DNA of 34,112 nt, from contig CAYUVK010000054.1 of the NCBI GenBank assembly GCA_964448105.1, forward strand, positions 1-34,112. The letters are read 5' to 3'. Below are positions 16,864-26,184 of the stretch, piece after piece. This DNA is from CAVQBP01 sp964448105. Lineage in GTDB: Bacteria > Bacteroidota > Ignavibacteria > Ignavibacteriales > Ignavibacteriaceae. The notes under the pieces were generated by a model. The model was given only the letters and a program-made list of their open reading frames with translations. It was not told the origin of the DNA and ran no database searches. Both the position numbers and the translations under genes were made by a program. How positions within the stretch are numbered: the stretch's first letter is position 1; each line of letters starts with the position of its first letter.

Positions 16864-18441
16864 ATGCGAAAAGAGATTATAATCAATTCTTCCGCAACGC
16901 AAACACGTGTTGCTATAACAGAAGATGGGAATTTAGTAGACTTTTTTGTTGATTATCCTGAAAACCGGCGGATGGTCGGTGATATTTATTTGGGGAAAGT
17001 AGCAAGGGTTTTACCCGGGATTAAAGCTGCTTTTGTTGATATTGGTATGAAGCACGATGCCTTCCTTCACTTCTCTGATATCGGGGAAACCACCAAGCAG
17101 TTTCAAGATATGCTAGGCGATGAAGATTCTGATGTGGATGATGAAGATGAAGAAAACACAGCGGAAAATCCTCCTTCTCAGACTAAACAGCAGCAAAATC
17201 AAAACCAGCCGGAAGTTCTAAAGTTACATAAAGGTCAGGATATAATTGTACAAATCACAAAAGAACCGGTTAACAATAAAGGTGTTAGGGTAAGCTCCTC
17301 GGTTTCATTACCGGGAAGATTTTGCGTTTTGCTTCCTTTTGATGGAAAAGTAGGGGTTTCAAAAAAAATATATGATTTTAGGGAAAGAAGACGCTTACGG
17401 AATATTGCTAGAAGCATCCTTCCCAAAAACTATGGGCTGATAATTAGAACTGTAGCAAAAAATCAAAATGAAGAGGCTTTACAGGAAGATTTAAATAACT
17501 TGATAAAGACCTGGAAAGAAATAGAAACAACTATTAAATCGGAAACTCCGCCGGCTCTTATTTATCAGGATCTGAATACCACTTCAAGTGTAATAAGAGA
17601 TCTTTTTACCCCGGATGTGTCGAAAGTTTTTATCGATTCAAAAAAACTTTTCAAACAAATTAAAAATTATGTCCAGTTAGTACAGCCCGGTCTTGTTGAT
17701 AAATTAGATTTATTTAAATCCGGCCATTCCATTTTTGATTCGTTTAAAATTGAAGAACAGATAAAAACTTTAATGGGAAGAAAAGTCCCCCTGCCAAGCG
17801 GCGGCTATTTGATCATTGAACATACCGAGGCAATGGTGGTTATCGATGTTAACAGCGGGAGATATGCCAAAAGCAAAGAGCAGGAATTAAATTCCTTAAA
17901 AACCGATCTTGAAGCCGCAAGAGAAGTTGCACGGCAGCTTAGGTTAAGAGATATCGGGGGAATTATTGTTATAGATTTTATTGATCTTGAAGAAGAAAAG
18001 AATAGGAAAAAAGTCTATGATGAACTTCGAAAGGAATTCAGGAGAGACAGAGCTAAAGTTTCTGTTCTTCCAATGTCCGATTTTGGTGTAATACAAATAA
18101 CACGGCAGAGGATTCGTCAAAATATAATGCAGGCAATGAAAGAAGTCTGTCCTTATTGTCTTGGTACAGGATTGTTAACTAAACATTCTCATCTGGTTTA
18201 TGATCTTGAAGACTGGCTGAAAAAATTTAGAAGGTATTCAAAAGAAAGATCTTTAATAATAAAATGTCATCCGTCTGTTGCAGAAAAATTGAGAAAAGGT
18301 GAATTTAGATCATTAACCAAACTGCAGTTAAAATATTTCGTAAGACTTAAAATTGAAGAAGATGAAAGCATTCCTATTGGTCAGTTCAAATTCTTTTCTA
18401 AAAAAACTCAAAAGGAATTGACAGAGGAATTAAATCAATAG
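16864..18441 (+). CDS. rng: Ribonuclease G/E family endoribonuclease
   Basis: Single-strand-specific endoribonuclease for rRNA processing and mRNA turnover. The 525 residues match RNase G size. The S1 domain (about 35-160) is interrupted at about 80-118 by an insertion that is first Asp/Glu-rich, then Gln/Asn-rich. The catalytic DNase I-like part shows VVIDVNSGRY (Asp near 327) and IGGIIVIDFIDL (Asp near 370), the two metal-binding Asp residues. The zinc-link CPYC lies at about 429-432, needed for tetramerisation. The long C-terminal scaffold of E. coli RNase E is absent. gcvT follows after 35 bases. Confidence 0.94.
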   Translation: MRKEIIINSSATQTRVAITEDGNLVDFFVDYPENRRMVGDIYLGKVARVLPGIKAAFVDIGMKHDAFLHFSDIGETTKQFQDMLGDEDSDVDDEDEENTAENPPSQTKQQQNQNQPEVLKLHKGQDIIVQITKEPVNNKGVRVSSSVSLPGRFCVLLPFDGKVGVSKKIYDFRERRRLRNIARSILPKNYGLIIRTVAKNQNEEALQEDLNNLIKTWKEIETTIKSETPPALIYQDLNTTSSVIRDLFTPDVSKVFIDSKKLFKQIKNYVQLVQPGLVDKLDLFKSGHSIFDSFKIEEQIKTLMGRKVPLPSGGYLIIEHTEAMVVIDVNSGRYAKSKEQELNSLKTDLEAAREVARQLRLRDIGGIIVIDFIDLEEEKNRKKVYDELRKEFRRDRAKVSVLPMSDFGVIQITRQRIRQNIMQAMKEVCPYCLGTGLLTKHSHLVYDLEDWLKKFRRYSKERSLIIKCHPSVAEKLRKGEFRSLTKLQLKYFVRLKIEEDESIPIGQFKFFSKKTQKELTEELNQ

Positions 18442-18476
18442 CGAATTGTTTCAATCTGATTACAAGGTTTTGTTGA

Positions 18477-19562
18477 ATGAAAAAAACTAAATTATATGAT
18501 GTTCATAAAAGATTAAATGCAAAGATTGTGGAGTTTGCCGGCTTTTTAATGCCCGTGCAATATACATCAATAATTGCTGAACATAAGGGGGTAAGAAATG
18601 CAGTTGGAGTTTTTGATGTATCTCATATGGGAGAAGTTTTTATAGAGGGAGAAAAAGCACTCGATTTCATTCAATATATTACAATAAACGATGCTTCCAA
18701 ATTAGTCTCCGGCAGGGTTCAATATTCTGCAATGTGTTACCCGGATGGCGGGATAGTTGATGATCTGCTTGTTTATAAATTGGACGATAATAAATTTATG
18801 CTTGTAATAAATGCAGCAAATATTGATAAAGATGTTGCCTGGATGAAAGAAAACAATAAGGTTAATATTAATATTAACAATTTAAGCGATGAATATTCTT
18901 TAATTGCCGTTCAGGGACCAAACTCGAAAGAAGTTATGCAGAAAATTTGCAATTCTGATTTAAACCTTGATTATTACTATTTTTCAAATATGCAGGTAGC
19001 TGGAATTGATATGATAGTTTCCCGTACAGGATATACCGGGGAATTAGGTTATGAACTTTATTTTAAGGGCGATGAAAAAATTGCTGAAAAGGTTTGGGAT
19101 GAAATTTTTAAATCGGGGAAAGAATTGAATATTGCTCCTGCGGGGTTAGCTGCGAGAGACAGTTTGAGATTGGAAATGGGATTTTGTTTATACGGGAATG
19201 ATATAGATAAAACCACAAATCCTTTGGAAGCAGGACTCGGTTGGATAACTAAACTAAAAAAAGACGAATTTATAGGGAAAGATTCACTTTTAAAAACAAA
19301 ATCTGAGGGATTAAAAAGAAAACTTTCTCCTCTTGTTTCCGAAGAAAAAGCTTTTCCCAGGCACGGATACGAAATAACTTTAGAAGGTAATAAAATTGGC
19401 GAAATTACAAGCGGGACAGTTAGCCCTACCTTAGACAAACCGATAGCTTTAGGCTATGTCGATTCTGAATATTCTTATGAAGGTTCGGAGGTAAATTTTT
19501 TAATAAGAGGTAAAGAAATTCCTGCAAAAATTGTTATACTTCCTTTTATAAATAAAAAATAA
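18477..19562 (+). CDS. gcvT: Aminomethyltransferase, glycine cleavage system T protein
   Basis: Transfers the aminomethyl carbon from the H protein lipoyl arm to tetrahydrofolate and releases ammonia. The 361-residue product has the family signatures GVFDVSHMGEVFIEG, VQYSAMCYPDGGIVDDLLVYK, SRTGYTGELGYELYF, AARDSLRLEMGFCLYGND and the C-terminal GEITSGTVSPTLDKPIALGYV. No gcvH or gcvP is visible here, so the system is split across the genome. It is followed by comB after six bases. Confidence 0.95.
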   Translation: MKKTKLYDVHKRLNAKIVEFAGFLMPVQYTSIIAEHKGVRNAVGVFDVSHMGEVFIEGEKALDFIQYITINDASKLVSGRVQYSAMCYPDGGIVDDLLVYKLDDNKFMLVINAANIDKDVAWMKENNKVNININNLSDEYSLIAVQGPNSKEVMQKICNSDLNLDYYYFSNMQVAGIDMIVSRTGYTGELGYELYFKGDEKIAEKVWDEIFKSGKELNIAPAGLAARDSLRLEMGFCLYGNDIDKTTNPLEAGLGWITKLKKDEFIGKDSLLKTKSEGLKRKLSPLVSEEKAFPRHGYEITLEGNKIGEITSGTVSPTLDKPIALGYVDSEYSYEGSEVNFLIRGKEIPAKIVILPFINKK

Positions 19563-19568
19563 AAAACT

Positions 19569-20309
19569 ATGAAAATTAATGTTCTTTTCTCGCATATTAA
19601 TTATGATGAACTTTATTTTACATCTAAAACAGCAGTTGTAATTGATATTCTAAGGGCTTCTAGTACAATAGTTACTGCTTTGCAGAACGGTGCAAAAGAA
19701 ATTATACCGGTTGCTTCGGTTGAATTTGCCGTAAAAATATCCGGGGGTTTATTTTCAGGCCAAACGATTATTTGCGGGGAAAGAAACACGAAGAAAATCG
19801 AAGGTTTTGCGCTGGGTAATTCCCCTTTAGAATTTACAGAAGATAAGGTTTCCGGGAAATCGATTATTTTATATACTACAAACGGTTCAAGAGCAGTTGT
19901 TAAAACTAAATTTTCTGAAAACCTTTTTGTTGCTTCCTATCTTAATTTGACTGCAATTGCAAATCATTTAATTGAGATGAACAAAGATTTTGAAATAGTA
20001 TGTTCCGGCAGAGGAAATACAATATCGCTTGAAGATATTGTTTGCTCAGGGAAATTAATTACCGAGGTTCAAAAGTTAAAAGAAAATGTACAGCTTTCAG
20101 ATTCGGCTAAGGCAAGTATTTCATTAAATAAATCTTTTGGAAAAAATATTCTTAAAATGCTAAAAGAAACCGAACACGGGCAAATTCTTATTGAAAACGG
20201 GTTTGAAAAAGATATTGAATATTGCAGTAAGCTTAATGCTCTGGAAGCAATCCCTACTTTTTCAAATAATGCATTAAGATTATTATCACCCCAAAAGCTT
20301 GTTGCTTAA
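19569..20309 (+). CDS. comB: 2-phosphosulfolactate phosphatase family protein (ComB-like)
   Basis: ComB is the Mg-dependent phosphatase that makes sulfolactate from phosphosulfolactate in coenzyme M synthesis of methanogens. Bacteria often carry homologues of unclear role. The 246 residues show VVIDILRASSTIVTALQNGAKEIIPV, CGERNTKKIEGFALGNSPLEF, LYTTNGSRAV and SLEDIVCSGKL, which are family hallmarks. No other coenzyme M or sulfolactate gene is in the window. It starts six bases after gcvT, so co-transcription is likely, but no functional link is apparent. Confidence 0.87.
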   Translation: MKINVLFSHINYDELYFTSKTAVVIDILRASSTIVTALQNGAKEIIPVASVEFAVKISGGLFSGQTIICGERNTKKIEGFALGNSPLEFTEDKVSGKSIILYTTNGSRAVVKTKFSENLFVASYLNLTAIANHLIEMNKDFEIVCSGRGNTISLEDIVCSGKLITEVQKLKENVQLSDSAKASISLNKSFGKNILKMLKETEHGQILIENGFEKDIEYCSKLNALEAIPTFSNNALRLLSPQKLVA

Positions 20310-20357
20310 TAATCTATTGCTTCAATATTTATAGATAAAAAAATTAGATGACCAAAA

Positions 20358-22847
20358 ATGTCAGCAAGAAAGAGGAAAAAATCAAATAATACAGGGCAGA
20401 AGCCAAATTCAGGTGGAGAAAATTATTTTACATTTTCCACACAGACAAAGAAAAAACTAATCGGGATATTTCTGATAGTAATTGCATTCCTGTTGTTTTT
20501 AAGTATTATTTCATACTCCCGCTTTGATGAAGCGGTATTGCATTATAGATTTTCGGATTTATTTAAAGCGTTCAGTTCAAATTCTGATTTTGCACAAAAA
20601 GCGGATAGTACTCATAATTGGCTTGGTATTTTTGGTGCTTACATTTCGGATTTTTTTGTTAATTCCACTTTAGGTTATTTCTCGATTGTATTCCCTATTA
20701 TGCTTTTTATTTGGGGAATAGCTTTTCTTAAAAAAATAAATTTTCACTTTTTAATTTATTCCTCAAATTTCTTAATTCTAATAGGACTAATACTATCCTC
20801 TATTTTCGGTGTGTTAAGAGTACAGGATTTGGTTACAGATGCAAACGAATTGTCCGGTGATATAGGTTATTATTTGGGAGAAGTATTCAACAGGCTGCTT
20901 GGCGGAATAGGAAGTATGGTTTTACTCTCAGCTTTCGCAATTGCACTTTTAATTTTTGCCTTTGATATAAAGTTAGAAAAAGTTTTTCATTTTTTTAAAA
21001 ATATTTTTTCATCCTCGGTTAATAAAGTTAAAAATGAACTGGAGAAAAGCAGGGAAGAAATTGAAAGAGATAAATTAAAAAAGATAGAGAGTTTAAGAGA
21101 AGAAAAGAAAAAGAGGAGATCTCTTTCGAAAAAGAAAGAAGATATTTCGGAGCTGTCTCCGGAAGAATTAATGGAAAGTGAAGCCGAAGAGCAGACAAAG
21201 ATTAGAATTATTAGAAAAGATGACAGTCCGCAGCCGCAGGAAGAAAATAAAATTGTCTCCGATGAAAATAAAAAAGTCGACCTTGAAAAAACCGGTGAAA
21301 TAAAGGTTGACCCTTTGGATAAAGACGAAGAAGTAAATCTTCCAAACCAGTGGGAAGAAAAAATTAATTATAAAGGACCAAGTTTAGATCTTTTAGATCC
21401 TTTACCCGAAGTAGATTTCCAGGTTGCCGAAGAGGAGTTAAAAAGAAATGCAGAACTTTTAAAGGAAAAATTAAAATTATTTGATATTCAAATTGAGGAT
21501 ATTTCTGTTACCCCTGGTCCTGTCGTAACTCTATATGAAATTGTTCCGGCACCCGGTGTTAAAATAAGCAGGATAGTCGGGCTTGAACATGATATAGCTT
21601 TAGCACTTGCAGCAAGAGGAATTAGAATTATAGCCCCTATCCCCGGCAAAAGTGCAATTGGTGTTGAAATTCCAAATGCCGAAGCTTCATTGGTAAATGC
21701 TAGATCGGTTCTTGGCAAAATATCTGAATCTACAATGGAACTCCCCATGGCCTTCGGTAAAACAATAAACGGTGATGTTTATATTGCAGACCTGGCTAAA
21801 ATGCCACATATGTTAATTGCAGGTTCAACAGGTTCGGGGAAAAGCGTTGGGATAAATATGATTATCGCAAGCATGCTTTATACCAAACAGCCTTCGGAAG
21901 TAAAGCTAATTATGATAGATCCTAAAAAAATTGAATTATCTTTTTATAACAAATTGCGGAAACATTACCTGGCTGTTTCTCCTGATCTTGATGAAGAAAT
22001 AATAACAAACCCGCAGAATGCAGTTCTTCTGTTAAAATCTGTTGAATATGAGATGGAGAAGCGATATGATAAGCTTGCGAAATCGGGAGTGCGGAATATA
22101 GTTGATTATAACAAAAAAGTTTCTGATCCCAAAAAAAGACCTCATGATACTGAAACCGTAAAGCATCATCCTATCCCGTACTTAATTGTTATTATTGATG
22201 AGCTTGCTGATTTAATGATAACAGCCGGAAAAGAAGTTGAAGAACCAATTGCAAGGCTTGCGCAGCTTGCAAGAGCTGTTGGAATTCATCTTGTTCTCGC
22301 AACTCAAAGACCTTCTGTTAATGTTATTACCGGTGTAATTAAAGCAAATTTTAGTGCAAGAGTTGCTTATCAAGTAGCGACAAAAATTGATTCAAGAACC
22401 ATTCTTGATATGAATGGTGCCGAGCAGCTTCTAGGTAAGGGTGATATGCTTTTCCTTCCGACAGGGCAGCCGAAACCAATTAGAATTCAGAATGCTTTTA
22501 TTTCAACTGAGGAAATTGAAAAATTAGCTAATTATATTTATTCACAGCCGGCTTATTCAAAACCTTATTTTCTTCCCTCTTTATATGATAAAAAGAAGGA
22601 AGCAGCAGGAGGATTTTTAACCGATCTTGATCCTATGTTTGAAGATGCCGCAAGAGTTATTGTAAGACATCAGCAGGGTTCTGTATCTCTTCTTCAAAGA
22701 AGATTAAAACTGGGGTATTCGCGTGCAGCAAGAATTGTCGACCAGCTTGAAGAAGCTGGAATTGTAGGTCCTAATGACGGAAGTAAAGCACGCACTGTTT
22801 TAGTTGAGAATGAAGAACAGCTGGAAACAATTATTAGATCATTGTAA
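20358..22847 (+). CDS. ftsK: DNA translocase FtsK/SpoIIIE
   Basis: Septal ATP-driven DNA pump that clears the chromosome termini during division. The 829 residues comprise a basic N-terminus, about four transmembrane helices (about 33-220), and a charged linker (220-340). The motor follows, with Walker A GSTGSGKS (about 489-496) and Walker B VIIDELADLM (about 611-620), and then a winged-helix gamma domain (about 765-829) with RHQQGSVSLLQRRLKLGYSRAARIVDQLE. The linker is short, as in SpoIIIE or Bacteroidota forms. The gene precedes lolA. Confidence 0.96.
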   Translation: MSARKRKKSNNTGQKPNSGGENYFTFSTQTKKKLIGIFLIVIAFLLFLSIISYSRFDEAVLHYRFSDLFKAFSSNSDFAQKADSTHNWLGIFGAYISDFFVNSTLGYFSIVFPIMLFIWGIAFLKKINFHFLIYSSNFLILIGLILSSIFGVLRVQDLVTDANELSGDIGYYLGEVFNRLLGGIGSMVLLSAFAIALLIFAFDIKLEKVFHFFKNIFSSSVNKVKNELEKSREEIERDKLKKIESLREEKKKRRSLSKKKEDISELSPEELMESEAEEQTKIRIIRKDDSPQPQEENKIVSDENKKVDLEKTGEIKVDPLDKDEEVNLPNQWEEKINYKGPSLDLLDPLPEVDFQVAEEELKRNAELLKEKLKLFDIQIEDISVTPGPVVTLYEIVPAPGVKISRIVGLEHDIALALAARGIRIIAPIPGKSAIGVEIPNAEASLVNARSVLGKISESTMELPMAFGKTINGDVYIADLAKMPHMLIAGSTGSGKSVGINMIIASMLYTKQPSEVKLIMIDPKKIELSFYNKLRKHYLAVSPDLDEEIITNPQNAVLLLKSVEYEMEKRYDKLAKSGVRNIVDYNKKVSDPKKRPHDTETVKHHPIPYLIVIIDELADLMITAGKEVEEPIARLAQLARAVGIHLVLATQRPSVNVITGVIKANFSARVAYQVATKIDSRTILDMNGAEQLLGKGDMLFLPTGQPKPIRIQNAFISTEEIEKLANYIYSQPAYSKPYFLPSLYDKKKEAAGGFLTDLDPMFEDAARVIVRHQQGSVSLLQRRLKLGYSRAARIVDQLEEAGIVGPNDGSKARTVLVENEEQLETIIRSL

Positions 22848-22938
22848 TTATAGTAATATTTATTCTTAAATTTGAAACAAAAATTTTACGAATTTGTAAA
22901 AAAGACTAATTAATGATAAATAAAAGTTTGGGTTATTA

Positions 22939-23547
22939 ATGAAAAAACTATTTTATTTGAATTTATTAGTCTTAATTTGTTTTGTAGGCATTATTGCACA
23001 AAATAGAGAGAATAACTTACTAAAAAAAGTTCAGGATAAGTATAAAACAATCTCATCATTTTCAACAAATTTTATACAATATTCGGGCAGCGGCAAGAAT
23101 ATTTCGGGTAAATTTTATTACAAAAAAACTAACAATATAAGACTTGAAACAAATGCTTCTATAATAGTCTCAAACGGATCAACAAACTGGAACTACATCA
23201 AAAATCAAAACAAAGTGATTATTAGCAAGTATGACGATTCAGATGTTTCAATGTTTTCATTTAATAAAATTATATCAGATTTTCCCTCAAAATCTAATGT
23301 TGAACAATCAACGGAAAAAGGTAATAATATTTTGGTTATTATACCGAAAGAGGATTCGGATTTAAATTTTAATCAGGTTAAACTCTGGATAAATGATGAT
23401 GATCTTGTTAAAAAGATTGAAATAAAAGAAAAGAATAATTCTTTATTGAGTATTGAGTTATCAAACTATAAGATAAATCAAAATTTACCAGATTCCCAGT
23501 TTTCGTTTACCACCCCGGAAGGAAGTAAAGTTATTGACCTCAGATAA
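22939..23547 (+). CDS. lolA: Outer-membrane lipoprotein carrier LolA-like protein
   Basis: Periplasmic chaperone that carries lipoproteins from the inner to the outer membrane. The 202-residue product has a signal peptide (cleavage about residue 20 after GIIAQ), then KVQDKYKTISSFSTNFIQYSGSGKNISGKFYYKKTNNIRLE, the typical LolA N-terminal half. WINDDDLVKKIEIKEKNN and a C-terminal FSFTTPEGSKVIDL fit the family ending. The ftsK-lolA order is common in this lineage. It overlaps the following membrane protein by 14 bases. Confidence 0.88.
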   Translation: MKKLFYLNLLVLICFVGIIAQNRENNLLKKVQDKYKTISSFSTNFIQYSGSGKNISGKFYYKKTNNIRLETNASIIVSNGSTNWNYIKNQNKVIISKYDDSDVSMFSFNKIISDFPSKSNVEQSTEKGNNILVIIPKEDSDLNFNQVKLWINDDDLVKKIEIKEKNNSLLSIELSNYKINQNLPDSQFSFTTPEGSKVIDLR

Positions 23548-24586
23548 TAATCAAAAAAAATTCCACCTAAAGGGAGTTCTTAATTTTTTACTCTCTATAG
23601 TCTTAGCTGTAATTTTATTATATGTTGCTTTTCATGATGTTAATTTTAATGAAATTCTAAATATTGTTTCTCATGCCTCAATATTTTGGATAGCGGTTTT
23701 ATCCGTAACCTTTCTTCTATCTCATTTTGTTCGTGCGATAAGGTGGAAGATTATTTTATATTCGGTTAAAAGTAATACTTCCATTAAGAATTTGTTCGGC
23801 TCATTAATGGTTGGATATGCAGTAAATTGTGTTGTTCCCAGGTTAGGTGAAATTACCAGGGCAGTATTAATCGGAAAATGGGAAGGTCTTTCCAGGTCTT
23901 CAATGTTTGGTGCGGTAATAGTAGAAAGGGTAATTGATATAATTTTTCTCGGGCTTTCTGTTTTAATTTCCGTGTATATCTGGCAAGAAGATTTATATGC
24001 AAGCTTTCCCTGGTTGAAATCAGCATTATATATTTCAATGGTAGGAATAATTCTTTTTATTTTATTCATTTATTTAACAATAAGATTTAAAGAACATTTT
24101 TATGGAATTATTGTTAAAGCAATGGGGAAAGTATCAAAAAAAGCTGCAGGTAGGTCTGCCCACATCTTCGAAATGCTTACTCAAGGTTTTAGCAGTTTGC
24201 AGGGAGCAAAAAATTATTTATTGACATTTGGTTCAAGTATACTAATAATGCTGCTTTATGCATTATGCTCATATTTAGGTTTTTATACTCTGTTTATGGA
24301 AAATATAAAACCTGTTAATTTTGCAATGGCCTGGGTTTTAATGAGTATTAGCGGAATAGGTGTTGTAATTCCTACTCCAGGAGGGACCGGTTCTTATCAT
24401 GCACTAGCGAAATCTACCCTAATGCTTTTCGGTTTCGGAGAAGTAATTAGTTTGTCTTACGCATTTTTAACACATATAATTTCATATGTTTTATTTATTA
24501 TTGTTGGATCACTTTCTTTTATTTTATTAAATAAGCGTCATGAGAGCTTGATAAAAGTAGTAGAAACAGGAGTAGATGATTTATAA
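23534..24586 (+). CDS. Flippase-like membrane protein (LPG synthase TM-domain / UPF0104 family)
   Basis: A polytopic inner-membrane protein of 350 residues with about eight hydrophobic helices. Family signatures are HFVRAIRWKIIL near 60, VGYAVNCVVPRLGEITRAVLIGKWEGLSRSSMFGAVIVERVID and GIGVVIPTPGGTGSYHALA near 275. These belong to the COG0392 type, related to the membrane half of lysylphosphatidylglycerol synthases. No synthase domain is present, so lipid transport or flipping is the usual guess. The start is TTG at 23534, with AAGGA ten bases upstream and no ATG until well inside the conserved region. It is coupled to lolA by overlap. Confidence 0.85.
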   Translation: MTSDNNQKKFHLKGVLNFLLSIVLAVILLYVAFHDVNFNEILNIVSHASIFWIAVLSVTFLLSHFVRAIRWKIILYSVKSNTSIKNLFGSLMVGYAVNCVVPRLGEITRAVLIGKWEGLSRSSMFGAVIVERVIDIIFLGLSVLISVYIWQEDLYASFPWLKSALYISMVGIILFILFIYLTIRFKEHFYGIIVKAMGKVSKKAAGRSAHIFEMLTQGFSSLQGAKNYLLTFGSSILIMLLYALCSYLGFYTLFMENIKPVNFAMAWVLMSISGIGVVIPTPGGTGSYHALAKSTLMLFGFGEVISLSYAFLTHIISYVLFIIVGSLSFILLNKRHESLIKVVETGVDDL

Positions 24587-24654
24587 CATTAATTTTGGTC
24601 AATTAAAAATAATGCCTTAATCTTTCTCTTATATTATAATCTAGCATTAATTTT

Positions 24655-25296
24655 ATGAAATTTTTTATTTTTACTATTTTCTTCTTTTTATTTTCCTTGT
24701 CTGCATTTTCTCAAACCGAAATACGCGGAAGTATGGGGATTGATTTTGTAAGTTCACCATCTTTGACAAATTATTTAAATCAAACTTATGCCAGCGGACA
24801 ACTAAATACTTTTAATTCTGCAATTATTTTTTCTTTGGAAGCCGATAGATTTTTAAAAGAAAATTACCAGCTTGGTTTTGAAATTTCTTACCTAATAAAT
24901 TCTTTTAACTTTAATCAGGATTTTAACACTTATAATCTTTCTTATAATATTATTATGCCCGCAATTCTAAATTATTATGTGATACAAGGGAAAGGATATG
25001 AATTTAAATTCGGTGGAGGGATTGGGATTCCATTTGTTATTGCCGACGAGAAGATGATAGGTATAGATTATTCTACAAAATACAAATCAACAGGTTTCGG
25101 GGTAATTCTTAGAACAGATGGAAATACAGTTCTTAGCGAAGATATTTATGTAAATATAGGAGCTGATCTTAAATATGAATTAACGGGTAAGCCAAAAAAC
25201 GGTGATCAGCATATAGTCAATAAAGCAACAGGAGAAGAGGTAAATTTTAATTCTTTTTCAGCAGGTATTCACCTGGGAATTACATACAGGTTTTAG
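24655..25296 (+). CDS. Outer-membrane beta-barrel protein, unknown function
   Basis: The 213-residue protein starts with a signal peptide (Phe-rich core, cleavage after SAFSQ near residue 20). The remainder alternates hydrophobic and polar strands, with YEFKFGGGIGIPF and a closing GIHLGITYRF. The terminal Phe is a classic outer-membrane barrel signal. Size suits an eight-stranded barrel. I recognise no specific family. It lies between the flippase-like gene and uppP in a run of envelope genes. Confidence 0.7.
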   Translation: MKFFIFTIFFFLFSLSAFSQTEIRGSMGIDFVSSPSLTNYLNQTYASGQLNTFNSAIIFSLEADRFLKENYQLGFEISYLINSFNFNQDFNTYNLSYNIIMPAILNYYVIQGKGYEFKFGGGIGIPFVIADEKMIGIDYSTKYKSTGFGVILRTDGNTVLSEDIYVNIGADLKYELTGKPKNGDQHIVNKATGEEVNFNSFSAGIHLGITYRF

Positions 25297-25326
25297 TTTA
25301 TCTACCTGTAAATATGGAGGTGTTTT

Positions 25327-26175
25327 TTGAACATTATTGAGGCTATTATTCTTGGAATCATCCAGGGCATAACAGAGTTTCTGCCAATCAGCAGCACCGG
25401 TCATTTAACCGTTGCCGGTAAGCTAATGAATATTATTTCGCCGGCTCACCCGGAACAATGGACTGCTTTTATTGCAGTTATACAGCTTGGAACGTTAGCT
25501 GCCGTTTTGGTTTATTTCTGGAGTGATATTTTAAATATAATTAGTGCTTTTTTAAAAGAAAATTTATCCTCAAGAACTAGTTTTTCAAAACAAAGCCCGG
25601 ATTCCAAACTTGGATGGTTAATTATCATCGGTACGATTCCGGTTGTTATTATCGGGCTATCATTTAAGCATATAATTGAGGGGACATTAACTAAAGATCT
25701 ATATGTAATTGCAGGGAGTTTAATTGGATTAGCTGTAATATTAGCTTTAGCAGAAATGGTGGCAAAATTTAAAAAAGATATAAAAGACTTAAGTATAAAA
25801 GATGCTTTGATTATCGGTATCGCCCAATGTTTTGCGTTAATACCAGGCTCTTCACGTTCCGGGACAACTATAACAGGCGGTTTATTTATCGGTCTAAACA
25901 GGGAAGCTGCAGCAAGATTTTCTTTTTTGTTAAGTATACCAGCAGTTTTAGCAAGCGGTTTGCTTGAACTGTATGAGGCGCTTGCATTTCTTAATTCTTC
26001 AATGGTTTTAAATTTAATCGTTTCAACTATTATATCCGGGATTAGCGGTTATATTGCAATTGATTTCCTGCTCAAGTATTTGCGAAAAAATACTACCTTT
26101 CTTTTTATATACTATAGGATAGCTTTGGGAATACTTATAATTGTTTTATTATCATTAAAGATTATTCAACCATAG
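25327..26175 (+). CDS. uppP: Undecaprenyl-diphosphatase UppP (BacA family)
   Basis: Integral membrane phosphatase that recycles undecaprenyl pyrophosphate to the monophosphate for cell-wall synthesis, and can confer bacitracin resistance. The 282 residues show the active-site motifs GITEFLPISSTGHL near the N-terminus and PGSSRSGTT near 178-186, with about eight helices. The start is TTG at 25327, strongly supported by GGAGG at 25316-25320 and a six-base spacer; no ATG fits before the first motif. The cyclophilin lipoprotein follows with nine bases between stop and ATG. Confidence 0.96.
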   Translation: MNIIEAIILGIIQGITEFLPISSTGHLTVAGKLMNIISPAHPEQWTAFIAVIQLGTLAAVLVYFWSDILNIISAFLKENLSSRTSFSKQSPDSKLGWLIIIGTIPVVIIGLSFKHIIEGTLTKDLYVIAGSLIGLAVILALAEMVAKFKKDIKDLSIKDALIIGIAQCFALIPGSSRSGTTITGGLFIGLNREAAARFSFLLSIPAVLASGLLELYEALAFLNSSMVLNLIVSTIISGISGYIAIDFLLKYLRKNTTFLFIYYRIALGILIIVLLSLKIIQP

Positions 26176-26184
26176 GAGTAATTG

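Noticed and set aside
16629..16952. 107-residue open frame before and into rng
   Set aside because: It overlaps the certain rng start by 89 bases in another frame, lacks a ribosome-binding site and has no recognisable family pattern.
22842..22874. TTG-N22-TAAATTTG as a lolA promoter
   Set aside because: The -7 element matches TAnnTTTG but the spacer of 22 is longer than in the two good promoters, and the -33 part is only TTG.
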